From the NCBI RefSeq assembly GCF_014836405.1, contig NZ_JACSQU010000001.1, positions 372,001 through 436,000 on the forward strand: a DNA stretch of 64,000 nucleotides, in the 5' to 3' direction. The notes under the pieces are model-generated. The model was not told the DNA's origin, made no database searches, and was given only the letters and a program-made list of their open reading frames with translations. This document shows positions 43,962 to 55,518 of this stretch, in pieces. This DNA is from Brevundimonas guildfordensis (GTDB lineage Bacteria > Pseudomonadota > Alphaproteobacteria > Caulobacterales > Caulobacteraceae). Every line of letters starts with the position of its first letter. Position 1 is the first letter of the stretch. A program made the translations under genes and the position numbers.

Positions 43962-44044
43962 GGCGGATCCTCAGGAAGAAGAACTGGGAGAATTCGACTC
44001 TTAGCGCGCCTGATGCGGCCGGGTCTTGATCTTTCGCAAAGCCA

Positions 44045-44076
44045 AGAAAAAACGCCGGAGCTTTCGCCCCGGCGTT
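44045..44076 (-). terminator. Terminator of the citrate synthase gene
   Basis: AACGCCGG/CCGGCGTT stem with a 10-base loop, followed on the minus strand by six T. Confidence 0.88.
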
Positions 44077-44102
44077 TCTGCATTGCATCGCTTTACGATC
44101 GC

Positions 44103-45404
<1,302 letters not shown>

Positions 45405-45469
45405 CTAGGCCCCTTGTTCTTCCTTGGACCGGCGCGGGGAGGCAGTCGGCCTGAGTTGGTTATGGGAGA

Positions 45470-46900
45470 TCACTTAGTCTGTTGCAGCGCATCATCCAAG
45501 CGTCCGAGACTTTCGTCACGCCCGAGAGCGCAAAGAGTTCGTGCGATATCGGGCGAGGTCGAGCCGCCCGTCAAGGCGGCGCGCATGGAAGGCCCTATTT
45601 TTCCGAAGCCTACGCCTTCTTCCTCGGCGAAAACCTTAAGTTCGGCCTCCAGAGCGAAGACATCCCAGCTTTGGAATAGGGCCAGACGCTCACGCAGTCG
45701 TGAAATTCTCTGCCCGCTTTCGCCCTGCAGCATACCCACGGATTTCTCGTTAAGCGCGAGCGGACGCGCCTGCAACACGAATGCCGTTTGATCCGCCAAC
45801 TCCGGGATGGTCTTGGCGCGATCCTTGACGAAAGGCATGGCCCTGAGGAGCCGCTGTTCGTCGTCCGGTTGCAGGGTGCGGCCGCGCGCCAGGTGGGCGT
45901 CGAGCGTCAGCTTGGCCAGACGGTCATCGTCGGCCAGCCGCAGCCAGTGGGCGTTGACGTGAGCCAGTTTGTCGAAGTCCAGTCGGGCGGGCGCCTTGTT
46001 GACGCCTGCCAGATCGAACCAGGCCAGCGCCTGTTCGTCGCTGAACAGTTCATCGTCGCCGTGCGCCCAGCCGAGACGGGCCAGGTAGTTGCGCATGGCC
46101 TCGGGCAGGTAGCCCATGGCGGCGTATTCATGCACGGCTTGCGCGCCGTGGCGCTTGGACAGCTTGGCGCCGTCGGGACCGTGGATCAGCGGGATGTGGG
46201 CGAAGGTCGGCCGGGTCCAGCCGAGCGCATCGTAGATCAGGCTCTGACGGGCGGCGTTGTTGAGGTGGTCGTCGCCGCGGATGACGTGGGTCACGCCCAT
46301 GTCGTGGTCGTCCACCACCACGGCCAGGTTATAGGTCGGCGCTCCGTCCGAACGCAGGATGACCAGATCGTCCAGCGACGCCGATTCCCAGCGCACCGTC
46401 CCCTGCACGGCGTCCTCGACCGCGACGGCCTGATCCAGGGGGCGGCGGAAGCGCACCGTGTGCGGCTTGGCCAGATCGTCGACGCTGGGCTCGCGGTCGC
46501 GCCAGGGCGAGACGAAATCGCGGCCCTCGGCCTTGGCCTGGTCGCGCAGGGCCGTGGTCTCGTCCGCCGTCAGGAAGTCGCGATAGGCGTGGCCCGTCGC
46601 CAGCAGCTCATTGATCACCTCGCGGTGACGGTCGGCGCGGGCGAACTGGAAGACCGGCTCTTCGTCGCCGAATAGCTCCAGCCAGGACAGGCCGTCGAAA
46701 ATGGCCTTCACCGCCTCTTCGGTCGAACGCTCGCGGTCGGTGTCCTCGATGCGCACCAGGAACTTGCCGCCGCGTCCCTTGGCGTACAGCCAGTTGAATA
46801 ACGCGGTTCTCGCCCCGCCGATATGCAGGTAGCCTGTGGGCGAGGGGGCGAAGCGGGTGACGACGGTCGACGAAGGGGAGGTCATAGAGGCAGCATCCAT
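45470..46900 (-). CDS. gltX: Glutamate-tRNA ligase
   Basis: 476 residues. Class I motifs: HIGH variant in SPTGYLHIGGART and KMSKS-like GAKLSKRHGAQAV. C-terminal anticodon-binding domain present. It charges tRNA-Glu and may also charge tRNA-Gln, since alphaproteobacteria use the amidotransferase route (family knowledge). Its first 65 bases overlap the longest comEC reading frame on the other strand. Confidence 0.96.
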   Translation of the reverse strand: MDAASMTSPSSTVVTRFAPSPTGYLHIGGARTALFNWLYAKGRGGKFLVRIEDTDRERSTEEAVKAIFDGLSWLELFGDEEPVFQFARADRHREVINELLATGHAYRDFLTADETTALRDQAKAEGRDFVSPWRDREPSVDDLAKPHTVRFRRPLDQAVAVEDAVQGTVRWESASLDDLVILRSDGAPTYNLAVVVDDHDMGVTHVIRGDDHLNNAARQSLIYDALGWTRPTFAHIPLIHGPDGAKLSKRHGAQAVHEYAAMGYLPEAMRNYLARLGWAHGDDELFSDEQALAWFDLAGVNKAPARLDFDKLAHVNAHWLRLADDDRLAKLTLDAHLARGRTLQPDDEQRLLRAMPFVKDRAKTIPELADQTAFVLQARPLALNEKSVGMLQGESGQRISRLRERLALFQSWDVFALEAELKVFAEEEGVGFGKIGPSMRAALTGGSTSPDIARTLCALGRDESLGRLDDALQQTK

Positions 46901-46943
46901 AGGGCAGGGTCTTATACGCCCGCCCGTGGGGAAGCGAACCCTT

Positions 46944-49034
46944 ATGCCCCGGTTATTTGCCAGCCTGCTCGCCGACGCGCGGGCGCAGGTCGAACGCTGG
47001 CCGCTGTGGTCGTCGGTCTGCTTTGGCGCAGGGTGCGCGGCCTATTTCACCCTGAAGGACGAGCCGACGACTTGGCCGTTGGCGCTGGGCGCCGCCGTCC
47101 TGCTTTGCGCCTGGATCATCGGCCGGGCTAGAGGCCTGCCGCGTTGGGCGACCCTGATGCTGCTGATGCTGGCCTGTTTCTCGAGCGGACTGGCGGTGGC
47201 CAAGCTGAGAACAGAGGCTGTGGCGGCGCCGATCGCGCCTGCGGATATGGCGCCGACCCAGGTCGAGGGCTGGGTCATCGACGTGGACTCGTCCGGCCAG
47301 AACGGGGCGCGTGTGGTGGTGGCGCCCGTCCGCGTGCGCGGCCTGTCGTCGGAGCAGACGCCCGAGCGGCTGCGCGTGACGGTGAAGGGGGCGCCCCCGC
47401 CGCCGGGCGCGCCGATCCGGGTGTTCGGCATTTTGAACCCGCCGCCGCCGCCCGCCAGTCCCGGCGCTTACGACTTCGGCCGCAACGCCTATTTCAAGGG
47501 GATGGGCGGGACCCTGTTCGCCCTGGGGCCGACGCGTCCGGCGGTGCTCGCCTCGCCGCCGTGGCGGGTCAGGGCGGCGATGAAGATCAATGCGGTCCGC
47601 TATGCCCTGGCCGAGCGGATCGTGGCGCGTCTGGGCGAGCGAACCGGCGGGGTGGCGGCGGCCATGACGACCGGCCACGAGACGTGGATTCAGGACCCGG
47701 ATCTGGACGCCATGCGGGATTCCGGACTGGCGCACATCCTGTCGATCTCGGGCCTGCACATGGCGGTCGTGGGCGGATTTGTCTTCTTTGCGGCCCGCCT
47801 CCTGGTTGCTGCGTGGCCGTGGCTGGCGTTGCGTGTGTCGGGCAAGAAGGCGGCGGCGATCGCAGGGTTGATCGCGGTCGGGACCTATCTGGTCATTTCA
47901 GGCGCGCCGCCGCCGGCCGAGCGCGCCGCGATTACGGCGTCGATCGCTTTTCTGGCGGTCCTGACAGATCGCCAGGCGGTGACGATGCGGGCGCTCTCGG
48001 CAGCGGCCTTTGTCGTCCTGTTGCTACGGCCCGAGGCCGTCGTGACGCCGGGATTTCAGATGTCGTTCGCCGCGACGGCGGCCCTGGTCGCCCTGGTCGA
48101 GGTTTGGCCGCGCCGAATCCGTGAGTTCGCCGCGCCCTGGCCCATCGTCGCCGTGCAGCGGTTGGGCAGCTGGCTGCTGGCCGCATGCGCCGCCAGTCTG
48201 GTGGCGGGGATGGCGACCGGGCCCTTCGCCATGCAGCATTTCAATCGCACGGCCGTCTATGGCCTGATCGCCAACCTGGCGACGGCGCCGCTGGCGGACT
48301 TTGTGATGATGCCCGCGCTGGCGCTGGGCGCGGCGCTGGAGCCGTTGGGGCTGGGCGCGCCATTCCTGTGGGTGGCGGGTCAGTCGGTGGACGCCATGCT
48401 GGCGATCGGACATTGGGCGGCCAATCTGCCTGGCGCGGTGAAGGGGATCGCGAGCGCCCCGGCGGCGGCTCTTCCAGTGGCGTTTCTGGGCATATTGTTC
48501 ATGTGCCTCTGGCGGGGATGGTGGCGGTTGCTGGGTCTGCCCTTTGCGGCCGCTGTGCTGATCTGGCCGCGCCCGGCTCCGCCGGACATCTGGATCGGCG
48601 ATGGCGGGGCCAACGCGGCCTATCGGCTGGAACGCGAGGCGGTCGTGATCCGACCTGCGGTGCGCCAGTTCGCCAGCGACCTGTGGTCTCGGCGACGAGG
48701 ACTTGAGCCCGTCGCCTGGTCCCCCGAGGGCTGGACTTGTAAGCGGTCCTACTGCGCGCCGGACGGCGAACCGGGGCCGCTGGCGCTGTGGTGGGGCAAG
48801 GCGGCGCCGGGACCAGAGCAACTGGATCAGATGTGCCGCAGCGCGCAGGTGGTCAGCGTGCGCGCCGCGATCACAACCTTGCCGGCATCATGCGACGGGC
48901 GGTTGGTGCTGGACGGCGCCGACTATGCGCGCGGCGGATCGGTGGAGTTGTGGCGGGACGAAGCGGGCGGCTGGCGCGCCTTGTGGGCGGCTGAGGTGCG
49001 GGGCAGGCGGCCGTGGAGCGGTGCTCACTCCTAA
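46944..49034 (+). CDS. comEC: ComEC/Rec2-family DNA-uptake membrane protein
   Basis: 696 residues from the ATG at 46944 (MPRLFASLLADARAQVERWP), which avoids overlap with gltX. DUF4131-like OB region (EGWVIDVDSSGQNGARVVVA), the competence domain with GLAHILSISGLHMAVVGGF, GAPPPAERAAITASIAFLA and about nine helices follow. The metallo-beta-lactamase-like C-terminal part common in Gram-positive ComEC appears reduced. It forms the inner-membrane channel for single-stranded DNA in transformation. Confidence 0.9.
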   Translation: MPRLFASLLADARAQVERWPLWSSVCFGAGCAAYFTLKDEPTTWPLALGAAVLLCAWIIGRARGLPRWATLMLLMLACFSSGLAVAKLRTEAVAAPIAPADMAPTQVEGWVIDVDSSGQNGARVVVAPVRVRGLSSEQTPERLRVTVKGAPPPPGAPIRVFGILNPPPPPASPGAYDFGRNAYFKGMGGTLFALGPTRPAVLASPPWRVRAAMKINAVRYALAERIVARLGERTGGVAAAMTTGHETWIQDPDLDAMRDSGLAHILSISGLHMAVVGGFVFFAARLLVAAWPWLALRVSGKKAAAIAGLIAVGTYLVISGAPPPAERAAITASIAFLAVLTDRQAVTMRALSAAAFVVLLLRPEAVVTPGFQMSFAATAALVALVEVWPRRIREFAAPWPIVAVQRLGSWLLAACAASLVAGMATGPFAMQHFNRTAVYGLIANLATAPLADFVMMPALALGAALEPLGLGAPFLWVAGQSVDAMLAIGHWAANLPGAVKGIASAPAAALPVAFLGILFMCLWRGWWRLLGLPFAAAVLIWPRPAPPDIWIGDGGANAAYRLEREAVVIRPAVRQFASDLWSRRRGLEPVAWSPEGWTCKRSYCAPDGEPGPLALWWGKAAPGPEQLDQMCRSAQVVSVRAAITTLPASCDGRLVLDGADYARGGSVELWRDEAGGWRALWAAEVRGRRPWSGAHS

Positions 49035-49202
49035 CCCGCTCATCCTCGCGGACGCCGTGATCCATTAAGAGCCACATGTGCTGTCGCTGGCCAGGGAAGG
49101 TCGGCGGACAATCAAACGGCCCCGCTTGCGGCCAAAGTTCTGGGTCCCGTTGTCCGCTGGGATGAGTGGAAAGAAGGCGCGCGTGGCGTCTCTGCCCAGT
49201 TC

Positions 49203-49907
49203 TCAGTGGTATCGCCGCAGCAGGCCGACCAGCTTGCCCTGAACCTCAACCTGATCGGGGCCGAAGATGCGGGTTTCATAGGCGCTGTTGGCGGGCTCCA
49301 GGGCGATGGACTGGCCCTTCTTGCGCAGGCGCTTCAGCGTGGCCTCCTCGCCTTCAACCAGGGCGACGACGATCTCGCCTGAGGAGGCGTTCTCCACCCG
49401 CTTGATGATGACCGTGTCGCCATCGAGGATACCCGCCTCGATCATGGAATCGCCCTCGATCTCGAGCAGATAGTGTTCGCCCGCGCCCAGCATGGCCTCG
49501 GGAACCGGCAGGCGCTCGCGTTCGTGCTGGATCGCGGCGATGGGGGTGCCGGCGGCGATCTTGCCCAGCAGGGGCAGGTCCCGGACATCGTTGGCGGCCT
49601 CGGCGACGGCCGGGCGCGGGTTCAGGCCGCCGCCCTGGATCACGTCAGGCTTGAAAGGAGTGCGGCCTCTGGCGGGCGCGGCGGCCGTGGCCTGTTCGGG
49701 CAGCTTCACCACCTCCAGCGCGCGGGCGCGGTGGGCGAGACGGCGGATGAAGCCGCGTTCCTCCAGCGCCGTGATCAGGCGGTGGATCCCGGACTTGGAC
49801 GCCAGGTCCAGCGCCTCCTTCATCTCGTCAAAGGAGGGCGACACGCCCGTTTCCCGAATGCGCTCATGAATGAACATCAGGAGTTCGTGCTGTTTCTTCG
49901 TGAGCAT
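49203..49907 (-). CDS. lexA: LexA repressor
   Basis: 234 residues. N-terminal winged helix ([20 protein letters not shown] and [20 protein letters not shown]), cleavage site A119-G120 in GKIAAGTPI, and the S154 (EGDSM) / K192 catalytic pair. It represses DNA-damage genes until RecA triggers self-cleavage. A perfect alphaproteobacterial SOS box lies upstream, so it autoregulates. Confidence 0.97.
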   Translation of the reverse strand: MLTKKQHELLMFIHERIRETGVSPSFDEMKEALDLASKSGIHRLITALEERGFIRRLAHRARALEVVKLPEQATAAAPARGRTPFKPDVIQGGGLNPRPAVAEAANDVRDLPLLGKIAAGTPIAAIQHERERLPVPEAMLGAGEHYLLEIEGDSMIEAGILDGDTVIIKRVENASSGEIVVALVEGEEATLKRLRKKGQSIALEPANSAYETRIFGPDQVEVQGKLVGLLRRYH

Positions 49908-49945
49908 GGCGGCGAATCCAGAACAAGGCGTGAACCGTTGGTGAT

Positions 49946-49960
49946 GTTCTGTAAGTGTTC
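49946..49960 (-). promoter_or_regulatory. SOS box of lexA
   Basis: GTTC-N7-GTTC on the plus strand, 39 bp before the lexA start, matching the alphaproteobacterial LexA site. Confidence 0.88.
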
Positions 49961-50028
49961 TGGTTAAATGTCAACTAACGCCACGCTGAACCCCGCGCCC
50001 GCCGCAAGACGGGCGCGGGGGCAGGGTC

Positions 50029-52119
50029 TTATTGCGTCGGCGTCGCCGGGGCGCCGTCCTTGTAGCGTTCGAACCACTCGATCATGGCGTTCATGCGGGC
50101 CGCGTTCTGGGAGGGGCGGACAGCCAGGCTGTGCCCGACGCCGGGGATCTTGACCAGCGCCGTGGGCACGCCGCGCAGTTGCAGGGCGGTGTAGTACTGC
50201 TCCGACTCGCTGACCGGGGTGCGGTAGTCCTCGTCGCCGACGACGACCATGGTCGGCGTCTTCACATTGCCGACCAGCGACAGCGGCGACCGGCGCCAGT
50301 AGGCCTCAGGGTTCTCCCACGGATATTCGCCGAACCAGTAGCGGGCGAAGAAGGCGGGGTTGTCGGCCGTCAGCACGAAGCTGGCCCAGTCGATGACGGG
50401 CTTCTGGACCACGGCGGCCTTGAAGCGGTCCGTCTTGCCGACGATCCAGCTGGTCAGCACCCCGCCGCCCGAGCCGCCGGTGACGAACAGGCGGTTCGGA
50501 TCCGCGACGCCCTGGGCGATGACGGCGTCGACGCTGCTGATCAGGTCGTCATAGTCGTTCGACGGATAGTTGTGGTGGATCAGGTTGGCGAACTCGTCCC
50601 CGTAGGAGGTCGAGCCGCGCGGATTGACCGACAGCACGGCGTAGCCGGCTGCGGCGAACAGCTGGTTGTCGGTGGCGAAGTGCGGGCCATAGGCCGCGAA
50701 CGGGCCGCCGTGGATTTCCAGCACCAGCGGATAGCTCTGGCCCTCGACGTAGTCGGCCGGCAGGGTCAGCCAGCTTTCGACCGCGCGCTGGTCGTGGGAC
50801 GAGGCGACCTGGATGCGGCGCACCTCGCCCAGGCGGCGGGCGCTGAGGAAGTCTGCGTTCAGGCGCGTCAGCTGGGTGCTCCGTCCGCCCTTAAGCACAT
50901 GGACGTCAGCCGGGCGCGTGGGCGCGCCGCGCGTGAAGGCGATGGCGCCGTCGTCGGCCACGGTGAAGTCGCCGCCGGTGTAGGGCCGACCGATGTCGTC
51001 GCCGGTCAGGTCTTCGATCAGGGTGGTGATCGCGCCGTCCATCGACACGCGGGCGACCTTGCTGCGGCCCTGGTCGTCATAGGCGACATAAACCGAACGG
51101 CCGTCGCGGCTCCACACCGGCGACTTGACCGACCGGTCCAGGTTTGGCGTCAGCACGCGGCTGTTCGAGCCGTCGGCGTCCATCACATAGAGGCGGGTGT
51201 TGTGATAGCCCATCCGCTTGTCGTCGTAGCCAAGATAGGCGATGCGGCGGCCGTCGGGCGAGGCGACGGGCGAGTTGTCGGGGCCGGCGCGGCTGGTCAG
51301 GGCGGTCAGGCCGCCGGTCTGCACGTCCAGGGCGAACACTTCGCTGTCGGCAGCTTCGCGCTGCCAGTCGGGTCGACGGTTGGCGCTGAGATAGAGGGTG
51401 CGGGAATCAGCCGACCAGGACAGGCCGCCGCCGTGATTGAAGTCGCCGTGGGTCAGCTGGCGCGCGCCGCCCCCCTGGGAGCCTGCCACGAAGACGTGCC
51501 GGAAACCGGGCTTGAGATAGCCCTGGCCGTCCGAGCGGTAGGTGACGGCGTCGATGATCTCCAGCGGGGGCGCCCATTTGGCGCCTTCCGGCTTGGCCAG
51601 GGGGGAGCCGATCTTGGGCTTGTCGCCGGGAACCAGGACCGAATAGGCTAGCTGTTCGCCGTTGGGCGACCAGCTGATGCTGGAAGGAGTGTTGGGCAGG
51701 TTGGTGACGCGAACCGCTTCACCCGACGCCATCCAGCGGACGAACAGCTGCGGCGCGCCTCCCTCGGCGTTCGAGATGTAGGACAGGCGCGTCCCATCGG
51801 GCGACCAGCGCGGCTGGCGGTGCGAACCGGCGGAGGCGATCAGCGGCGAGTGTTGGCCCGTCTTGACGTCGATCAGCCAGATGGTGGGCCGCATCTGGTC
51901 GGTCATGATGTCGGCCGTCTGGCGGACATAGGCGATCTGGCGGCCATCCGGACTGATCTGGGCGTCGGAGGCGACCTCCAGGCCGAACAAATCCTGACCC
52001 GTGAACAGGCCACGGTCAGCGGCGGGCAGGGCGACCTGACCAGCCGACGGCGCCTGGGCGAGCGCTGGCGCATGGGCAGTGAGAATTAGGGCGCAGGCCG
52101 CCCAGGCAAACTTGTTCAT
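50029..52119 (-). CDS. S9-family peptidase (acylaminoacyl/dipeptidyl peptidase type)
   Basis: 696 residues. Signal peptide MNKFAWAACALILTAHAPAL cut after AQA. WD40-like beta-propeller repeats (SWSPNGEQLAYS, LSWSADSRTLYLS, SPVWSRDGRSVYVAY) occupy 60-420 and an alpha/beta hydrolase domain with FVTGGSGGGVLTSWIV (nucleophile Ser) follows, with Asp and His near the end (VGDEDYRTPV and PGVGHSLAV). It should cleave short peptides in the periplasm. GGGGGAC precedes the ATG. Confidence 0.94.
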   Translation of the reverse strand: MNKFAWAACALILTAHAPALAQAPSAGQVALPAADRGLFTGQDLFGLEVASDAQISPDGRQIAYVRQTADIMTDQMRPTIWLIDVKTGQHSPLIASAGSHRQPRWSPDGTRLSYISNAEGGAPQLFVRWMASGEAVRVTNLPNTPSSISWSPNGEQLAYSVLVPGDKPKIGSPLAKPEGAKWAPPLEIIDAVTYRSDGQGYLKPGFRHVFVAGSQGGGARQLTHGDFNHGGGLSWSADSRTLYLSANRRPDWQREAADSEVFALDVQTGGLTALTSRAGPDNSPVASPDGRRIAYLGYDDKRMGYHNTRLYVMDADGSNSRVLTPNLDRSVKSPVWSRDGRSVYVAYDDQGRSKVARVSMDGAITTLIEDLTGDDIGRPYTGGDFTVADDGAIAFTRGAPTRPADVHVLKGGRSTQLTRLNADFLSARRLGEVRRIQVASSHDQRAVESWLTLPADYVEGQSYPLVLEIHGGPFAAYGPHFATDNQLFAAAGYAVLSVNPRGSTSYGDEFANLIHHNYPSNDYDDLISSVDAVIAQGVADPNRLFVTGGSGGGVLTSWIVGKTDRFKAAVVQKPVIDWASFVLTADNPAFFARYWFGEYPWENPEAYWRRSPLSLVGNVKTPTMVVVGDEDYRTPVSESEQYYTALQLRGVPTALVKIPGVGHSLAVRPSQNAARMNAMIEWFERYKDGAPATPTQ

Positions 52120-52180
52120 ATCAGTCCCCCTCTGAACTCCGAGGGATCATAGGTCCGCGAGAAGCGACGGCAAGATATGG

Positions 52181-52215
52181 AAAAGGCCGCCGGAACGAAT
52201 CCGACGGCCTCTTTT
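52181..52215 (-). terminator. Terminator of the autotransporter gene
   Basis: AAAAGGCCG...CGGCCTCTTTT, with CCGG/CCGA inner pairing and a short loop, ending in T-rich sequence on the minus strand. Confidence 0.82.
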
Positions 52216-52236
52216 GATCGGTAATCCGAAGAAGGA

Positions 52237-55200
52237 TCAGAACTTGAAGCTGGCTCGCAGCAACAGGGTGTAGCGGACGTAGTCTTCCAGCAGCTCTGCG
52301 TCGCCAGTGATGGCGAGCATGCCCAGGTCGTTGCCGACGTTCAGGCGGAAGCCCAGGACCGGACCGCCGCCTTCGATGCTGGCGGGGGCCAGGGTGAAGG
52401 CGTCGCCGCCCGAAGCGAAGCGCGCGATGGTGCTCCCGGCGTCGACCGAGAAGTTCTGACGCCAGCCCAGACGGACCTCCGGACGGATCCAGTTGTCCTT
52501 GCCGAAGCCGTAGCCGATGTTGACGGCGGCGACGCCCGAGAACAGGTGGCCGTCGCGCTCGTCGATATCCAGATCGAAGCCGTCGCCGCCGCCACGTTCG
52601 GAACGGGCGTCCTCGCTCAGCGAGAAGTATTCGACGTAGGCCTCGGGGCGGATGTTCAGGCGACCGAAATGGCGCTCGTACGAAGCGCCGCCGGCGGCGG
52701 CCAGGGTGAAGCCGTTCCAGTCGGACTCGTTCTTCAGATTGACCCCGTCGGCGACCAACCTGCGCGTCGCATTGAACGAGGCGTAGCCGCCGGCTGCGCG
52801 GGCCCAGGTCGTCCAGAACTGGCCCTGAGCGCGCCAGTAGAGGCCGAGCTCCAGCAGGCTGGCCGACAGGACCTCCTCCGCCGCGGACTCCGGATCCTCC
52901 AGGTCGGACGAGGTGAAGGCCGCCGTCACGCCGAAGGCGCCCATGTCGGTGCCGCGCTCGACGCCGCCCGCCAGGCCGAAGCCCTCGGAACGGAAGCCGT
53001 AGGTGTCGGTCTTGTCCTTGTCGGCGTAGAAGTTGATCTCCTGCACCCAGGCGCTGGTCTCGCCCGGCGCGGCCGCGGCGTTGCGGCCGGTCAGGGCGCG
53101 AGTCACGGCGTCGACGCCGCTGGCCAGGGACAGCAGCGGTCCGCCCGAGTGGTCGGGCAGCAGCTGCTCGTAGACGTTGAAGAAGCCTTCACGATCGGTC
53201 TGGTTCAGCAAGGCCGCCCGGATCAGTTCATTGTCGGCCAGGCCCGCGTAAAGGACGTCGAAGGCGGCGGCTTCCGAGCCGATCATATTGGCCTCTTCGG
53301 CCGTGATCCTGCGCGCGTCGATCGACAGTTCGTTCGCCGTGACGTCGCCGATCTCGACGACGAAGGCGTAGGGCGAATTGGATTGCAGTTGCTCGGACGT
53401 CAGGTCGCCAGCGTTCAGATCACCCGCCTTGATCACCTTGAAGCTGGTCGTCCCCTCCGCGGCGATCAGGGAGTTGAAGCGAACGCCAAGGCTGCTGGCG
53501 CCGGCCAGGTCAGCCGACCCGGACACATTGTATCGGAACTCGTCGGCAGTCGCCTCGTCCAGAGTGACGATCAGCTTGCCGTCTTCGCCGACGTTCAGGC
53601 TGGAGATGTCCAAGCTCGCGGACTGCTGGGCATCCAGCACGCCCTTGGAGATGTCGATGTCGAGCAGGCCGTCGGCGTTCGACAGCTTGCCCCTGACCAC
53701 AGCGCCGCCGCTGATCGACAGGCTGTCGGCGCCAGTCCCGAACGAGATGTCGCCGGTCACCGTGCCGTTGCGCACGTCCAGCACATCGGCGCCGGCGCCG
53801 AAGCGGATGTCGCCGACGATGGCCGGTTCATTGGCGTCTGGCACGCCGTCGCCGTCAGCGTCGGGCAGCTTGTGGTCCGGGATGACGACGCCGTCCTGAA
53901 CCAAGGTGACGCCGGTCGTGTTGGCGCTGACATCCACAGCGATGGCCGAACCGGTGCGCTCGACATCCTTCTCGGGTGTGCCGAAGGCGATGATGCGGCC
54001 GGTGTTGTCGATGGTGGAGAGGGTCCCCGACTCATCGCGGATCGCCACGGCCGAACCCTTCGACCCGTTCACCGCAACGGCGATATTGCCCGAGTTCGAG
54101 ACCGAACCGACATTGGCGCCGCTCTTGATCAGAACGCCGCTGGCAGTGTCGGCGTCGGAGGAGGTGATCGAGCCCTGAATGGCGCCGCGGTTGGAGATCG
54201 TGGGCAAAGAGGCGCCCTCGCCGACCAAGACCGTAGTGCTGTCTGCCGACACCGCAGAAGCGATGACCGTTCCTTCGTTGCGGAAGCCGCCGACGACCGT
54301 CACATCCTGGCCTGTGCCGCCGATCTGCACGGCCTTGGCGTCGATGTCCTTGTACACGCCCGTCGCTTCGATCGCGCCGCGGTTGATCAGGCCATAAGCG
54401 GAATCGCCTGTCCCGGCCGCGCCCAGAGTGATCGCGCTGTCGGCCGAGCCGACGAGCACGGCCGGCGCACCGCCGAAGGAGCGGATGGACGCAGTGGTTT
54501 CCTGGCTGTCCAAGATGCCGTCGCCGTCGCGGTCGTCGTCTTCGCGGTTCTTCTTGCCGTCGCCGTCGTCGTCTTCGTCGCCGTTCTTGACGCCGTCGCC
54601 GTCGTCATCGCCTTCGATGCCACCGGCGCCGTAGGACGGGGCGGTGTCAAACACGACCCCCTTGCCGACATCGCCCGCGATCCGAACAGCCGGACCGCCT
54701 TGCAGGAGGTCGTCGGCGTCGAGGTTCTCGAGGTAGACTTGGCCGGGCCACGGCTCGCCCGTGGTGGGCTTGGACGGCGGGGCCGCCGTATAGCGATAGC
54801 CGGTGGCGGTGACAGCGCCCTGGATCTTGACCTGACCGCCGACATCGCCGTCGATGGCCACGCCGGTCGAGTTCTCGCCGACCACGCCGACGCTGCCCAG
54901 CAGGGTGACATCGCCGCTGACATCGCCGGTCGTGCGGATGCCATACCCGTTGTCGCCGACAACGTTGATCTGACCCATGTTGACGATATTGCCGGTGAGC
55001 GGCGCTTCCACGGACAGGCCGGCGGAGTTGTTGCCCTCGACGCGAATGACGCCTGTGTTCTCGATTCGGATGTTGCCGGTCAGAGGCGCGTCGCCGGTGA
55101 CGCGCACGCCGTAGCGGTTGTCGCCCTCGGCGAAGGGGCCATCCAGGTCGCCGTCCTTGTCGTCGTCCTTATACTCGTCGATCGCATCGGTGATGGTGAT

Positions 55201-55518
55201 GGCGCCGCCGATGGTGATGTCGCCGGTGTTGCCGCCATTGGCCAGTATGCCGGTGGCGCCGTCGGCAGCCTTCAGCATGTCGATCTTGGAGCCGGCGTCG
55301 AGTTTGACGCTGTTGCTGGAATCGAGCGTCACCGCCGCTCCGGACGTGAGCGCGATGGAGCCGCCGCTGGCGATCCGCACGTCATCGCGCGCGCCATTGT
55401 TGGCTGTGGACGTGCTGATGGGCGTAGTGCGGCCGTTCGAGATGACCTGTTCGGCCTGGGCGCCGGCTGCGACGATCAGAGGAGCGATCGCTACAGCGGT
55501 CGCGAGCAGAATACGCAT
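52237..55518 (-). CDS. Autotransporter adhesin with calcium-binding repeats
   Basis: 1093 residues. Signal peptide MRILLATAVAIAPLIVAAGA, a passenger of short Gly/Asn-rich beta-helix repeats (GNIRIENTGVIRVEGNNSAG style), a linker, and a C-terminal beta-barrel from about 820 ending in LLLRASFKF, the terminal Phe needed for outer-membrane insertion. Asp-rich DxDxDG calcium-type segments interrupt the passenger at about 115-127, 303-340 and 552-565. Probably a surface protein for attachment. The ATG at 55518 is chosen because the signal peptide begins there. Confidence 0.9.
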   Translation of the reverse strand: MRILLATAVAIAPLIVAAGAQAEQVISNGRTTPISTSTANNGARDDVRIASGGSIALTSGAAVTLDSSNSVKLDAGSKIDMLKAADGATGILANGGNTGDITIGGAITITDAIDEYKDDDKDGDLDGPFAEGDNRYGVRVTGDAPLTGNIRIENTGVIRVEGNNSAGLSVEAPLTGNIVNMGQINVVGDNGYGIRTTGDVSGDVTLLGSVGVVGENSTGVAIDGDVGGQVKIQGAVTATGYRYTAAPPSKPTTGEPWPGQVYLENLDADDLLQGGPAVRIAGDVGKGVVFDTAPSYGAGGIEGDDDGDGVKNGDEDDDGDGKKNREDDDRDGDGILDSQETTASIRSFGGAPAVLVGSADSAITLGAAGTGDSAYGLINRGAIEATGVYKDIDAKAVQIGGTGQDVTVVGGFRNEGTVIASAVSADSTTVLVGEGASLPTISNRGAIQGSITSSDADTASGVLIKSGANVGSVSNSGNIAVAVNGSKGSAVAIRDESGTLSTIDNTGRIIAFGTPEKDVERTGSAIAVDVSANTTGVTLVQDGVVIPDHKLPDADGDGVPDANEPAIVGDIRFGAGADVLDVRNGTVTGDISFGTGADSLSISGGAVVRGKLSNADGLLDIDISKGVLDAQQSASLDISSLNVGEDGKLIVTLDEATADEFRYNVSGSADLAGASSLGVRFNSLIAAEGTTSFKVIKAGDLNAGDLTSEQLQSNSPYAFVVEIGDVTANELSIDARRITAEEANMIGSEAAAFDVLYAGLADNELIRAALLNQTDREGFFNVYEQLLPDHSGGPLLSLASGVDAVTRALTGRNAAAAPGETSAWVQEINFYADKDKTDTYGFRSEGFGLAGGVERGTDMGAFGVTAAFTSSDLEDPESAAEEVLSASLLELGLYWRAQGQFWTTWARAAGGYASFNATRRLVADGVNLKNESDWNGFTLAAAGGASYERHFGRLNIRPEAYVEYFSLSEDARSERGGGDGFDLDIDERDGHLFSGVAAVNIGYGFGKDNWIRPEVRLGWRQNFSVDAGSTIARFASGGDAFTLAPASIEGGGPVLGFRLNVGNDLGMLAITGDAELLEDYVRYTLLLRASFKF

